Positions 1-8,336 of a stretch of DNA of 32,523 bases are shown one piece after another. Position 1 is the first letter of the stretch. Each line of letters opens with the position of its first letter. The notes beneath the pieces were generated by a model that saw only the letters and a list, made by a program, of their open reading frames with translations, had not been told where the DNA came from and did no database searches. Position numbers and translations under genes: made by a program. The DNA comes from Sulfuricurvum sp. MLSB (GTDB lineage: Bacteria; Campylobacterota; Campylobacteria; Campylobacterales; Sulfurimonadaceae), in the NCBI RefSeq assembly GCF_000747095.1, contig NZ_JQGL01000075.1, positions 1-32,523 of the forward strand. Direction: 5' to 3'.

Positions 1-32
1 CAAGAATCCCCAGCTTAGCATTCCCGCAGGGC

Positions 33-1379
33 TTAACGCGGCAAACGTGCGCCCTGCATCTGACCCATCATGCTTTGAAGATCTTTCATCCCCTGTTTGC
101 CCGAGAACTTCTTCGCCATTTTCGACGCGTTCTTGAACTGCTTGAGGATGCGGTTGACCTCCACGATGTTCAGCCCGGCACCTTGTGCCAGACGCGCCTT
201 GCGGCTGTTGTTGAGAAGCTCGGGGTCTTCGCGCTCTTTCATCGTCATCGACGACACCAGCGCTTTGATCTTTTTAAGCTCGCCGGAATTTTCCAGATCG
301 AAATCTTTGAGAGCGGAAGCCATGTTCCCCATCCCCGGAATCATCCCGATCAAAGACTTCATGCTGCCCATTTTTTTGAGGCTTTCCATCTGTTCGAGGA
401 AATCGTTGAAGTTGAATTCCCCTTTTTTGATCTTTTTGGTCAGCTGCTTGGCTTTTTTCTCATCGATAACGGAAGCCGTCCGCTCCGCCAGCCCTTCGAT
501 ATCCCCAAGCCCCATCAGGCGGTTGACGATACGATCCGGGAGGAAAACTTCGAAGTCTTCCATCTTTTCTCCGGCACCGATGAAGCGCAAAGGAACCTGA
601 ATCTGAGAAGCGATCCCAAGAGCAACGCCCCCTTTGGAATCCCCGTCGTATTTGGTCAGGATAACGCCGTCGATCCCGATTTTTTCGTTAAAGGTCGCGG
701 CCGTGCGGACCGCATCCTGACCCGCGAGAGAGTCGGCGACGTAGAAAATCTCGTGAGGATTGGCGGCCGCTTTGACTTCGGCCAGTTCGCCCATCAGCGT
801 ATCATCGATGGCAAGCCGTCCGGCCGTATCGATCAAGACAACATCGACAAGCGCTTTTTGCGCATGGGCCAACGCCCCTTTGACGACCTCTACGGGATTT
901 TTCGTCGCATCGTCGGCGTAAAGCTCGACGTCGATCGCGCCGCATACCTGACGAAGCTGTTCGACCGCCGCCAAACGCTGCAGGTCTGCCGCAACGACGA
1001 GGACACGCTTTTTCTGGCGTGTTTTGAGGTAATTCGCCAGTTTCCCGGTCGTCGTCGTTTTCCCCGATCCCTGCAAACCGGTCATCAATATAACGGTCGG
1101 AGCTACCGGAGCGTAAATAAAGCCGCTTTTGCCCGGAACTTCGAGCAATGCGTGCAACGAGGTACGCAACGCTGCGAGAAATTGGTCTTTCCCGATGCCG
1201 CTTTGTTTGGTTTTGTGTTCGACTTCATCGAGCAGTTCTTTGACCACTTTATGGTGGACATCGGCTTTAAGGAGGGCTTTTTTAAGCTCTCCCATTGCTT
1301 TGGTCAGGGCCTTTTCATCGTCGTGAAAACGGATCTTGCGTATAGCCGATGTAAACGATTCTGTCAGCGTGTCGAACAC
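33..1379 (-). CDS. ffh: Signal recognition particle protein Ffh (SRP54)
   Basis: GTPase of the signal recognition particle; it binds signal peptides of nascent membrane and secreted proteins and, with the SRP RNA and FtsY, delivers ribosomes to the inner membrane. An N-terminal helical N domain is followed by a G domain with P-loop GLQGSGKTT near residue 103, DTAGR near 187 and TKYDGD near 246, then a methionine-rich M domain ending in repeated GM/MM motifs. Length (448 aa) is normal. I place the start at GTG 1379 rather than the in-frame TTG at 1382: AGGAG at 1386-1390 lies 6 bases from the GTG but only 3 from the TTG, and relatives begin MFxxL. It is last in a minus-strand run but has its own -10 element upstream. 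Identification is secure. Confidence 0.97.
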   Translation of the reverse strand: MFDTLTESFTSAIRKIRFHDDEKALTKAMGELKKALLKADVHHKVVKELLDEVEHKTKQSGIGKDQFLAALRTSLHALLEVPGKSGFIYAPVAPTVILMTGLQGSGKTTTTGKLANYLKTRQKKRVLVVAADLQRLAAVEQLRQVCGAIDVELYADDATKNPVEVVKGALAHAQKALVDVVLIDTAGRLAIDDTLMGELAEVKAAANPHEIFYVADSLAGQDAVRTAATFNEKIGIDGVILTKYDGDSKGGVALGIASQIQVPLRFIGAGEKMEDFEVFLPDRIVNRLMGLGDIEGLAERTASVIDEKKAKQLTKKIKKGEFNFNDFLEQMESLKKMGSMKSLIGMIPGMGNMASALKDFDLENSGELKKIKALVSSMTMKEREDPELLNNSRKARLAQGAGLNIVEVNRILKQFKNASKMAKKFSGKQGMKDLQSMMGQMQGARLPR

Positions 1380-1385
1380 CAAAAA

Positions 1386-1429
1386 CTCCTGAATATGACC
1401 TCAATGGGCGTAAAAAGTTCCGAATTATA
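1386..1429 (-). promoter_or_regulatory. ffh promoter and ribosome binding site
   Basis: On the minus strand a TATAAT hexamer (1424-1429) sits in an AT-rich stretch with no good -35, as is usual for the main sigma factor of Campylobacterota. Predicted transcription begins near 1417, giving a leader of about 38 bases. AGGAG at 1386-1390 is the ribosome binding site and decides for the GTG start at 1379. Confidence 0.6.
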
Positions 1430-1461
1430 CTTAAACTTTTCTTTGATAGTTCTAAATATTT

Positions 1462-2196
1462 TCAAGAACTAAAGTGAGCAAACACCTTCGGTTCGGGCGC
1501 TTCGAACGTCTGCCCCAGAATACTCACCTTCTTGGCATGAAGCATCACCCGTTTTGAAGGACGGCCGCCGTAGCTCTCATCGCCGATAATCGGATGCTGG
1601 GCAAATTTCATGTGGGCGCGGATCTGATGCGTGCGCCCGTGGTGGATGATCAGCTGTATTTTCGTTTTCTTCGCCGATACCTCCAGCGGGGTCACCTCGG
1701 TGATGGCGGGCTTTCCTTTTTTGGAAACCTTCGTATACGCTTTGTTCCCTTTTTTTTCGGTGATCAGGGGTTGATCGATCACAAACGGCTCGCTGACGAT
1801 GCCGTCGACCCATGCGACGTACTCTTTGTAGACATTGTCACGCTTGAATTCGCCGATCGCTTTGAGGCGGAATTCTTCGTTTTTGACGAGCATCAGTACG
1901 CCGCTGGTTTCACGGTCGAGGCGGTGAAGCAGCTGCGAACCTTTGAACTGCCGCTCGACTTCATCGGAATTCATAAACGCCGGTTTGTCGACGACGATCA
2001 TATTATCGTCTTCAAAAATCGGACGTATTTTTTCGATCTTTTGCACGATAAAAACCGTTTTGGGGTTGATTTCGCCGCGCGCGATCATGACCTTCGAATT
2101 GCCGACGTATACCAGCCCGCGGTCGATCAGCGATTTGGCTTCCGAGTTGGAAATGCCCTCTTGCTGGGCTAATAATTTATACGCTTTTTCTTTCAT
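1462..2196 (-). CDS. RluA-family RNA pseudouridine synthase
   Basis: Isomerises uridine to pseudouridine in structured RNA, probably rRNA; the exact target cannot be read from sequence. An S4-like RNA-binding segment covers about residues 1-52. The catalytic domain follows, with the family motif HRLDRETSG (catalytic Asp94) and GRTHQIRAHM near 190. At 244 aa it is short for an RluA-type enzyme but similar to what I recall of the H. pylori HP0956 type. Its ATG overlaps the waaA stop (ATGA, 2193-2196), so translation is probably coupled to waaA. It lies 82 bases upstream of ffh, in a run that in Helicobacter also joins waaA and the HP0958 gene. The family is certain, the substrate unknown. Confidence 0.92.
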   Translation of the reverse strand: MKEKAYKLLAQQEGISNSEAKSLIDRGLVYVGNSKVMIARGEINPKTVFIVQKIEKIRPIFEDDNMIVVDKPAFMNSDEVERQFKGSQLLHRLDRETSGVLMLVKNEEFRLKAIGEFKRDNVYKEYVAWVDGIVSEPFVIDQPLITEKKGNKAYTKVSKKGKPAITEVTPLEVSAKKTKIQLIIHHGRTHQIRAHMKFAQHPIIGDESYGGRPSKRVMLHAKKVSILGQTFEAPEPKVFAHFSS

Positions 2197-3365
2197 TGTG
2201 TTGTCTCCATGGTTAAAAACTCTATCACCCGTTCCAAATCGATCGTCGCATTGACCTGCGAAGGAGGAAGCGTTTCCGCTTCGGCAAGCGCGTGAGCGAT
2301 TTGATCCGAATCTACAAACTGGACGTGCGAGACGTATTTAAAAAGCTCGCGCTGATGAAAAATCTCTTTACCCGTAATAATTTTACACCCGAAATATGCG
2401 GGTTCGAGCGGGTTATGCCCGCCGATCGGCTTGAATGCTCCGCCCAGTATCGCCACGTCACTGATGGCGTAGAGGTTGTTCAACTCCCCCATGGCATCGA
2501 TGAGAGTGATGTCCGAGCCTATCGTTTGCGATTGGCTCCAGCGCACAAGCTCCATCTGCGGCAAACGCTGCGCAATCAATTCGGCCACTTTGCCGAACCG
2601 TTCGGGATGGCGCGGTACGACAAGAAGCTTCGCGACCGGATTGCGCTCGCGGTAGGCGGCGAACGCATCGAGGATCGCTTCCTCTTCCCCTTCGTGGGTA
2701 CTTCCCGCTACGATCACCGTTCCTTGCGGTTTCGGATACGTTTTTGTCGCCTCGATCTTCTGCGCCAGCTTGATGTTCCCGACGACTTCGACGTTGCGCG
2801 CACCCAAGGCGATGAAACGGGCCATGTCTTCGCTGCTCTGGCAAAAGACGCGGTCGCACTCGCCAAGAAGGCGGCGATAGAACCACCGCATACGGTAGTA
2901 TTTCGGAAAACTCCGCTCGCTGATTCGGGCGTTGAGGGCGATCACCCGAGCACCCCGCGCATGGGCAAGACGAAACAGCAGATACCAGAACTCCGCTTCG
3001 AGCACGACAACCGTTTTAGGCCGTTCGATCCAAAACCAAAGCCACACCTCGTAAGGAAGGTATCGAACCTGCGCCACGTATTTGGAAGCCGCCTCGAATC
3101 CCGTATGGGTAATGACGCTGATCGCGATCCGTTTTTCTTTTATCCGCTCGATGATCGGGGCAATCGCTTTGGCTTCTCCGAGCGAGCAGACATGGAACCA
3201 GATATCGTGCGGGGCAAACGGAGGATTCTTGAAACCGAAAAACCGTGCCGGAAGCGATTCGCGATATTTTTTCTTGAAGGAAAAGAGGATCAGTACTGGG
3301 AGTGCGGCGACGTATAGAAACGCCGCCAGCAGGGTGTAAAAAAGATCAAAAAATACTTTATGCAC
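2193..3365 (-). CDS. waaA: 3-deoxy-D-manno-octulosonic acid (Kdo) transferase WaaA
   Basis: Inner-membrane glycosyltransferase that adds Kdo from CMP-Kdo to the lipid A precursor, starting the lipopolysaccharide core. An N-terminal membrane anchor (about residues 7-28) precedes a GT-B fold. The family motif WFHVCSLGE carries the catalytic Glu, followed by NARISERS, VVGNIK, a nucleotide-binding segment AGSTHEGEE, PRHPERF and the donor-site motif GGHNPLEP. The length of 390 aa is slightly below the usual 400-425. The start is a GTG overlapping the end of the zinc-ribbon gene by 8 bases with no strong ribosome binding site, so expression probably depends on coupling. Whether it adds one or two Kdo residues cannot be told from sequence. 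Confidence 0.94.
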   Translation of the reverse strand: MHKVFFDLFYTLLAAFLYVAALPVLILFSFKKKYRESLPARFFGFKNPPFAPHDIWFHVCSLGEAKAIAPIIERIKEKRIAISVITHTGFEAASKYVAQVRYLPYEVWLWFWIERPKTVVVLEAEFWYLLFRLAHARGARVIALNARISERSFPKYYRMRWFYRRLLGECDRVFCQSSEDMARFIALGARNVEVVGNIKLAQKIEATKTYPKPQGTVIVAGSTHEGEEEAILDAFAAYRERNPVAKLLVVPRHPERFGKVAELIAQRLPQMELVRWSQSQTIGSDITLIDAMGELNNLYAISDVAILGGAFKPIGGHNPLEPAYFGCKIITGKEIFHQRELFKYVSHVQFVDSDQIAHALAEAETLPPSQVNATIDLERVIEFLTMETTQ

Positions 3366-4083
3366 CGAGAGCGTCAGAAGTCGGTTCGAGGTACAAAATG
3401 CGTCCGCAGTGCGGGCAGGTTGTGATCTCTTCGCCTTTGATCACGTCTGCGTACACTTTGTCGCTGACCGCCATGAAACATCCCATACACGCCTGATTGC
3501 GAACCGCAACCGCCGTTGTGTTTTTCGCCCAGCGGCGAATTTTTTGGTAGAACGACAACCCTTTTTGATTCATGGATGAAACAAGCGTCTGCTTGCGGGC
3601 AAACACTTCTTTGCGTTCTTCGTCGATTTGCGCCAGTTTGACGTCGACGTCTGCTTTGACGGAAGAAAGGCTTCCTTCGATTTCGACCGCTTTGGCTTCC
3701 AGCTCGTCGATTTTGCTTTGTTTGTGATCGATCAGTTTTTCCAAACGCTCGATCTCTTCGTTGGCGAAAGAGACTTGTTCTTTGGCAATCTCTTCTTCGA
3801 GCTGAAGCGATTTCATCTCGCGCTCGGTTTTGATCTCAGCGCTTTTTTTGCTGTTTTCTTCGAGTTTTGCGGAAAGTTCGGCCAGATGAAGCTCGTTTTT
3901 CTGTTTTTTGAGCTGTTCGTCTTTGATCTCTTGTTTCAGAGCCGAAATCTCGTTGATAATCCCGTTTTTAGTCGCCATCAACGCATCGTACTGCAGATTG
4001 GCTTCTTCAATTTGCGGTTCAAACGCATCGATCTCTTTATCAATGTGAGACAATTCAATCAGTTGTTCAAGGTGTTTGTTCAT
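3358..4083 (-). CDS. HP0958-type coiled-coil zinc-ribbon protein (FlgZ/CdsZ family)
   Basis: About 170 residues of heptad-rich, charged coiled coil (Lys/Glu/Leu-dense) are followed by a C4 zinc ribbon, CMGC near residues 199-202 and CPHC near 223-226. This is the architecture of H. pylori HP0958, known to bind and stabilise RpoN (sigma-54) and to bind flagellin mRNA, so it is needed for flagellar assembly. Position supports the match: it lies between a Nif3-like gene and waaA as in Helicobacter. ATG 4083 is preceded by AAGGA at 5 bases. A flagellar role here is inferred from the homologue; this window holds the flagellar regulators flhF, flhG and fliA but no sigma-54 gene. Confidence 0.88.
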   Translation of the reverse strand: MNKHLEQLIELSHIDKEIDAFEPQIEEANLQYDALMATKNGIINEISALKQEIKDEQLKKQKNELHLAELSAKLEENSKKSAEIKTEREMKSLQLEEEIAKEQVSFANEEIERLEKLIDHKQSKIDELEAKAVEIEGSLSSVKADVDVKLAQIDEERKEVFARKQTLVSSMNQKGLSFYQKIRRWAKNTTAVAVRNQACMGCFMAVSDKVYADVIKGEEITTCPHCGRILYLEPTSDALGA

Positions 4084-4122
4084 AAGGTTCCTTTTTGGAA
4101 TTACACGATTACCTAATATGCG

Positions 4123-4845
4123 TTACAGATAGGTGAAGGGGTTTTTCGATGGTGAAATTATAACACTCAATCCTAATTTTTCCAAATACCCCCCCAAAAC
4201 CTCGCCGAAATAGCGCTCGCTCTCATAGTGTCCGATATCAATCATCGACAATCCCAGACTTTTTGCTTCCATCGCATCATGATATTTGATGTCTCCGGTC
4301 AAAAAACACTCCGCTTCGATATTGCGCATCAGCGAAGCGCCCGATCCGGTCACGAGTGCGCAGGTTTTGACGTGATCATGGCATTGGACACCCCGTATAT
4401 GGGGCAAGCCAAGCGCCGTTTTGATCTTCTGCGCAAATACGTCAAAAGGCTCATCCACTCCCAGATAGGCAACGAATCCCTCTTTGGCGATGATGGGGTA
4501 TCCCAAAACGCTTTGTGCGACGTAATCGTTCAGGTGCGTCTGGTCAAAATTGGTGTGCATGGCGATGTTGGCGATGTTTTTACGGATCATCGGGGCGATA
4601 ATCTTGGCCGGATACTGGTTGAACTGAAGCTGTTTCAATCCGCCGAAGATGACGGGGTGGTGGGTAATCAAAAGAGCGTTGTCGGGGATGGACTCGATCA
4701 ATTCTTCATCAATATCGATGGAGAGGACGACGGTCGATACCTTCTGGGAAAAATCGCCGACAAGAAGCCCGGAGTTGTCCCACCCTTCCTGCATCGCAAA
4801 AGGGGAAAGCGCGTCAAGAAACGTGTATATCTCTCGCACCGTCAT
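4123..4845 (-). CDS. Nif3-like dinuclear metal centre protein (YbgI/DUF34 family)
   Basis: Member of the Nif3/YbgI family (DUF34), often labelled GTP cyclohydrolase I type 2 although the general function is unsettled. Metal-binding motifs are clear: THHP near residue 61, HTNFDQTH near 97, and a C-terminal DIGHYESER that supplies the last His and Glu ligands. At 240 aa it is the short form without an inserted PII-like domain. The start overlaps the NYN gene stop by ATGA, and its ribosome binding site AAGGAG lies inside that gene. It occupies the position of H. pylori HP0959 next to the zinc-ribbon gene. The family is firm, the biochemical role open. Confidence 0.9.
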   Translation of the reverse strand: MTVREIYTFLDALSPFAMQEGWDNSGLLVGDFSQKVSTVVLSIDIDEELIESIPDNALLITHHPVIFGGLKQLQFNQYPAKIIAPMIRKNIANIAMHTNFDQTHLNDYVAQSVLGYPIIAKEGFVAYLGVDEPFDVFAQKIKTALGLPHIRGVQCHDHVKTCALVTGSGASLMRNIEAECFLTGDIKYHDAMEAKSLGLSMIDIGHYESERYFGEVLGGYLEKLGLSVIISPSKNPFTYL

Positions 4846-5579
4846 TGCTTACTCCTTGTCGGTCGTTGGACCCGAATGTAGATCGATTGGGATTTGGAGA
4901 AGGGATCGGATGCTTTGAATTCGAATATTTTCAGCCCGACGATCAGATCGACGAGTTTTTTGTACCCGTAGGTGCGGGGATCGAATTCGGGGGATTTGTT
5001 AATGAGTTTTTGCCCCACCGTACCCAAATTCGACCATCCCGCTTCGTCCGCCGTATCCTCGACCGCATTGCGTACCAGAGCCAGAAGCGCTTTGTCATCG
5101 GTTTTGATTTTCGGGGCAGCCGGTTCTTTGTGGTTTTGAGCGCGGCGAAGGTTCTCGGTAAAAATGAACTTGTCGCACACGCCGATGAAAGCTTTGGGGG
5201 TTTTCTGTTCTCCGAAACCGTACACTTTGACTCCCGATTCACGGATACGGCTCGCCAGACGGGTGAAATCGCTGTCGCTGGAAACGATACAGAAACCGTC
5301 AAAATTTTTCGTATAGAGTAGGTCCATCGCGTCGATAATCATCGCACTGTCAGTCGCGTTCTTCCCCGTCGTGTACGCAAACTGCTGAATCGGCTGAAGC
5401 CCGTGTTCGAGGAGAGAGCTTTTCCAGCTTTTAAGCTGGGTATCGGTCCAGTCGCCGTAAATACGCTTGACGCTCGCAATTCCCAGAGCCGCGATCTCAT
5501 CAAGCAGCCCCTCGATCGTCGATGGCTGAGAGTTGTCGGCGTCAATGAGGACGGCAAGGCGCGGCTGATGCGCTGTCAT
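4842..5579 (-). CDS. NYN-domain (LabA/DUF88-like) protein with C-terminal LOTUS/OST-HTH domain
   Basis: The N-terminal half (residues 1-145) is a NYN/PIN-like nuclease domain: the Asp of IDADN (near 13), ATDSAMIIDAMD (near 75-86) and SSDSDFTRL (near 99) line up as the acidic metal-binding set. Residues about 163-240 form an OST-HTH/LOTUS module (LLALVRNAVE ... GYKKLVDLI), which binds RNA in characterised proteins. A single-strand or structured RNA endonuclease or binder is therefore likely but not proven. It is coupled by ATGA overlaps to the TPR gene upstream and the Nif3-like gene downstream, in a run that also holds an RNA-modifying and an RNA-binding protein. The 245 aa length fits this two-domain family. 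Confidence 0.85.
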   Translation of the reverse strand: MTAHQPRLAVLIDADNSQPSTIEGLLDEIAALGIASVKRIYGDWTDTQLKSWKSSLLEHGLQPIQQFAYTTGKNATDSAMIIDAMDLLYTKNFDGFCIVSSDSDFTRLASRIRESGVKVYGFGEQKTPKAFIGVCDKFIFTENLRRAQNHKEPAAPKIKTDDKALLALVRNAVEDTADEAGWSNLGTVGQKLINKSPEFDPRTYGYKKLVDLIVGLKIFEFKASDPFSKSQSIYIRVQRPTRSKQ

Positions 5580-6166
5580 TGTCCACGCTCCAGTGACTCA
5601 AGCGCGTCGCGTGCCTGCGGAAAGTCGCTTTGGAGTTCCAACGCGCGTCCGTACATCGCTTTGGCCTCATCGATCTCGTGACGGTCGGCGAGAAGGTTGG
5701 CATAGTTGTAATAGGTTTGCGCATACGAATCATCAATCTCCAACGCTTTGAGATAATGATCCTTCGCCCGGTCAAACGCCCCTTCAGTACGATAGAGAGA
5801 CGCAATCGCATTGTGGGTCAAATCGTCGTTTTCATCGATTTCCAGCGAACGCTCATACAGCTCGATCGCCCGGATGCGGTCTCCTGATTTGGCCGTCACG
5901 AAAGCGAGTTTGTTGAGGATTTCGACATTGGTTTCATCCAATGCGTAGGCCTCTTCCAAGTATTTTTTCGCTTCATCGATCTGCCCTTGCTCATACGCCG
6001 CATCCGCCTGATCGACAAGAGCCGAAGGCGAAAGGGATGGCCGGGACGAAGTGCCCGACGCGGCACCGCTTGGCGGGGCCGCATCGTCAAGCTCCTGTAC
6101 GTGGCGATAGATCTGGTATGCGAAAAAAAGTGTCGCACCCAACATTAAAATCTGAAATAAACTCAT
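5576..6166 (-). CDS. Membrane-anchored TPR protein
   Basis: A short N-terminal hydrophobic helix (about residues 2-17) precedes a Pro/Ser/Ala-rich linker (25-48) and then at least three to four tetratricopeptide repeats (about 50-190) with the usual pattern of Ala, Tyr, Gly and Leu positions, such as the YERSLEIDEN and YLKALEIDDS segments. The protein is probably a scaffold facing periplasm or cytoplasm; the partner is unknown. I start at ATG 6166 (AGAGG 7 bases upstream), not at the in-frame start 13 codons earlier, whose extra residues lie across the promoter. It is the first gene of the minus-strand run leading to ffh and shares a divergent promoter region with ppk. Confidence 0.82.
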   Translation of the reverse strand: MSLFQILMLGATLFFAYQIYRHVQELDDAAPPSGAASGTSSRPSLSPSALVDQADAAYEQGQIDEAKKYLEEAYALDETNVEILNKLAFVTAKSGDRIRAIELYERSLEIDENDDLTHNAIASLYRTEGAFDRAKDHYLKALEIDDSYAQTYYNYANLLADRHEIDEAKAMYGRALELQSDFPQARDALESLERGQ

Positions 6167-6189
6167 AAAGGTACCTCTTTGTAACGATA

Positions 6190-6202
6190 AGTATAATATA
6201 AT
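6190..6202. promoter_or_regulatory. Divergent promoters for the TPR operon and ppk
   Basis: Only 68 bases separate the two start codons. On the plus strand two overlapping TATAAT hexamers (6192-6197 and 6197-6202) could serve ppk. On the minus strand TATACT (6190-6195) could serve the TPR gene, with a predicted leader of about 17-20 bases. The -10 elements overlap physically, so firing in one direction should compete with the other. No clear -35 is seen in either direction. Confidence 0.55.
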
Positions 6203-6234
6203 CATGGTAAACTTAACACAATCGGTAAACCATT

Positions 6235-8334
6235 ATGCCTGCACATTTTAAAGATCCATCACTTTATATCAATCGTGAGCTCTCGTGGCTCCAGTTCAAT
6301 ACGCGTGTTCTCAAACAGGCGCAGGACGAGTCGCTTCCCCTGTTTGAGCGGCTAAAATTCCTTGCAATCTACGGAACCAATCTGGACGAGTTTTACATGA
6401 TCCGGGTTGCCGGTTTGAAAAAACTTTTCAGCGCCGGCGTCAATGTTTCGGGTGCCGACCGCCTCACCCCGCTGCAGCAGCTTCGCGAGATCCGCACCTA
6501 CCTGCACGAAGAGCAAAAAGTGGTCGAACACTGCCTTCAGGGGATTATGAAAGAACTCGAAAAAGAGGGGATCTTTTTCAAACCCTACAAAGCGCTTACC
6601 CCCGAACAGCGCAAGTACCTCGACAAATATTTCCACGAAAACATCTATCCGGTCGTTATCCCCATCGCGATCGATGCGACCCACCCGTTTCCCCACCTTA
6701 ACAATCTCGGATTCGGGCAGATCGTCAAACTGCGCGACAAAGACGACCCTAGCATCGAGCGGTACGGCTTGATCCGTATCCCACGGGTACTTCCGCGTTT
6801 CGTGGACATCAATAACCGGATTTACGTTCCTATCGGCAGTATCACCGCAGAGCACATCGAAGACCTCTTCCCCGGCTATGAGCTGATCAAATTTGCCGCG
6901 TTCCGCGTCACCCGAAATGCCGACATTGCCATCGAGGAAGAAGAAGCCGACGACATCATGGAAATCCTTGAAGAGGGGCTTAAACTCCGTAAAAAAGGGG
7001 AATTGGTACGTCTTGAACTGAGCGTCCACGCCGATGATGATCTGCAGAATTTCTTCAACCGCCATGCGAATGTCTACAAAGACGACATCTACCGCTTTCA
7101 GACCTATCTGAACCTCGCCAGCTTCTGGCAGGTAGTCGGAAACAAAGATTTTGCCCATCTCACGACGCCAAGCTTCAAGCCGCGCAACCTTCCGCCGCTT
7201 GATACCGACGAAAGCCTCTATACGACGCTAGACAAACAGGATTTACTGCTGTTTCATCCGTTCGAAAGTTTCGAACCGGTCGTGCGTCTGATCCAGACGG
7301 CGGCAAAAGACCCCGACGTCGTCTCGATCAAAATGACCCTGTACCGGTCCGGATCCAATTCTCCGATCGTAAACGCCCTTATCGGCGCCGCCGAATCGGG
7401 CAAACAAGTCACCGTCATGGTCGAACTTAAAGCCCGTTTCGATGAGGAAAACAACCTCCACTGGGCCAAAGCGCTCGAAAATGCGGGTGCCCACGTCATC
7501 TACGGTATCACCGGATTCAAAGTGCATGCCAAAGCCGCCCTCATCACCCGCCGTATCGACGGAAAGCTCAAACAGTACGCCCATATCGGAACGGGGAACT
7601 ACAATCCTTCCACCGCAACGATTTACACCGATATCAGCTACATGACGAGCAATGATGCGATCACCCATGACATGACGCGCTTTTTCCACTTTCTCACCGG
7701 ATTCAGCAAAAAAGGGAAGCTCAACGAACTCTACATGGCACCGACGCAGATCAAACCCAAAATCCTCTCGCTGATCCAAAACGAAACCCGTATGGGAAGC
7801 GAAGGGGTCATCATTGCCAAAATGAACGCGTTGGTTGACGAAGATATCATCAAAGCCCTCTACAAAGCGTCTCAGGCGGGAGTCAAAATTCATCTGATCA
7901 TCCGCGGTATCTGCTGTTTGCGTCCGGGTATTGCCGGAGTCAGCGACAACATCCGCGTTACCTCGATCATCGGAAAATACCTCGAGCATGCGCGGATTTA
8001 CTATTTCAAACACGCAACGCCGCAAACGTATATTGCCAGTGCCGACTGGATGCCGCGTAACTTGCTGCGCCGCATCGAGCTGCTTACTCCGGTGCAGGGG
8101 AACGAACTCTCCGGCAAACTGATCCAGATCCTGCAGCTGCAAAGCTCGGATAACGTACTCGCCCATGAGCTTCAAACTGACGGCAGCTATGTCAAGGTAC
8201 CACATGAAGCGGGCAATGCGATCGACAGTCACAAAATCGTCGAAAACCATACCAGCAAGGTTCATAGTTCGGTGAAAAAACATACTCCGAACTTTGTCCA
8301 GCAACTCACAACCCGATTGTTCAAAGAGAGTTAA
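6235..8334 (+). CDS. ppk: Polyphosphate kinase 1
   Basis: Reversibly transfers the terminal phosphate of ATP to a growing inorganic polyphosphate chain, a phosphate and energy store linked to stress survival. The N-terminal domain begins with the typical NRELSWLQFNTRVL. The two catalytic-domain histidines are present: His431 in FKVHAKAAL, the autophosphorylated residue, and His593 in YFKHATPQT. Other family signatures are HIGTGNYN and ADWMPRN. The length of 699 aa is normal. The ribosome binding site is weak; the start at 6235 is chosen because the protein aligns from its first residues. The gamma-carbonic-anhydrase gene follows by 2 bases. Confidence 0.97.
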   Translation: MPAHFKDPSLYINRELSWLQFNTRVLKQAQDESLPLFERLKFLAIYGTNLDEFYMIRVAGLKKLFSAGVNVSGADRLTPLQQLREIRTYLHEEQKVVEHCLQGIMKELEKEGIFFKPYKALTPEQRKYLDKYFHENIYPVVIPIAIDATHPFPHLNNLGFGQIVKLRDKDDPSIERYGLIRIPRVLPRFVDINNRIYVPIGSITAEHIEDLFPGYELIKFAAFRVTRNADIAIEEEEADDIMEILEEGLKLRKKGELVRLELSVHADDDLQNFFNRHANVYKDDIYRFQTYLNLASFWQVVGNKDFAHLTTPSFKPRNLPPLDTDESLYTTLDKQDLLLFHPFESFEPVVRLIQTAAKDPDVVSIKMTLYRSGSNSPIVNALIGAAESGKQVTVMVELKARFDEENNLHWAKALENAGAHVIYGITGFKVHAKAALITRRIDGKLKQYAHIGTGNYNPSTATIYTDISYMTSNDAITHDMTRFFHFLTGFSKKGKLNELYMAPTQIKPKILSLIQNETRMGSEGVIIAKMNALVDEDIIKALYKASQAGVKIHLIIRGICCLRPGIAGVSDNIRVTSIIGKYLEHARIYYFKHATPQTYIASADWMPRNLLRRIELLTPVQGNELSGKLIQILQLQSSDNVLAHELQTDGSYVKVPHEAGNAIDSHKIVENHTSKVHSSVKKHTPNFVQQLTTRLFKES

Positions 8335-8336
8335 GC

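Noticed and set aside
75-1472. Long plus-strand reading frame of 465 codons opposite ffh
   Set aside because: It is antisense to a clear Ffh, has no family motif, and its Phe/Asp-rich composition is typical of the complement of a Lys/Glu-rich gene.
2292-3317. Plus-strand reading frame of 341 codons opposite waaA
   Set aside because: Shadow of WaaA, whose motifs are intact on the other strand; no ribosome binding site or recognisable domain.
7243-8304. Minus-strand reading frame of 353 codons opposite ppk
   Set aside because: Entirely inside ppk, which has both catalytic histidines in the sense frame.
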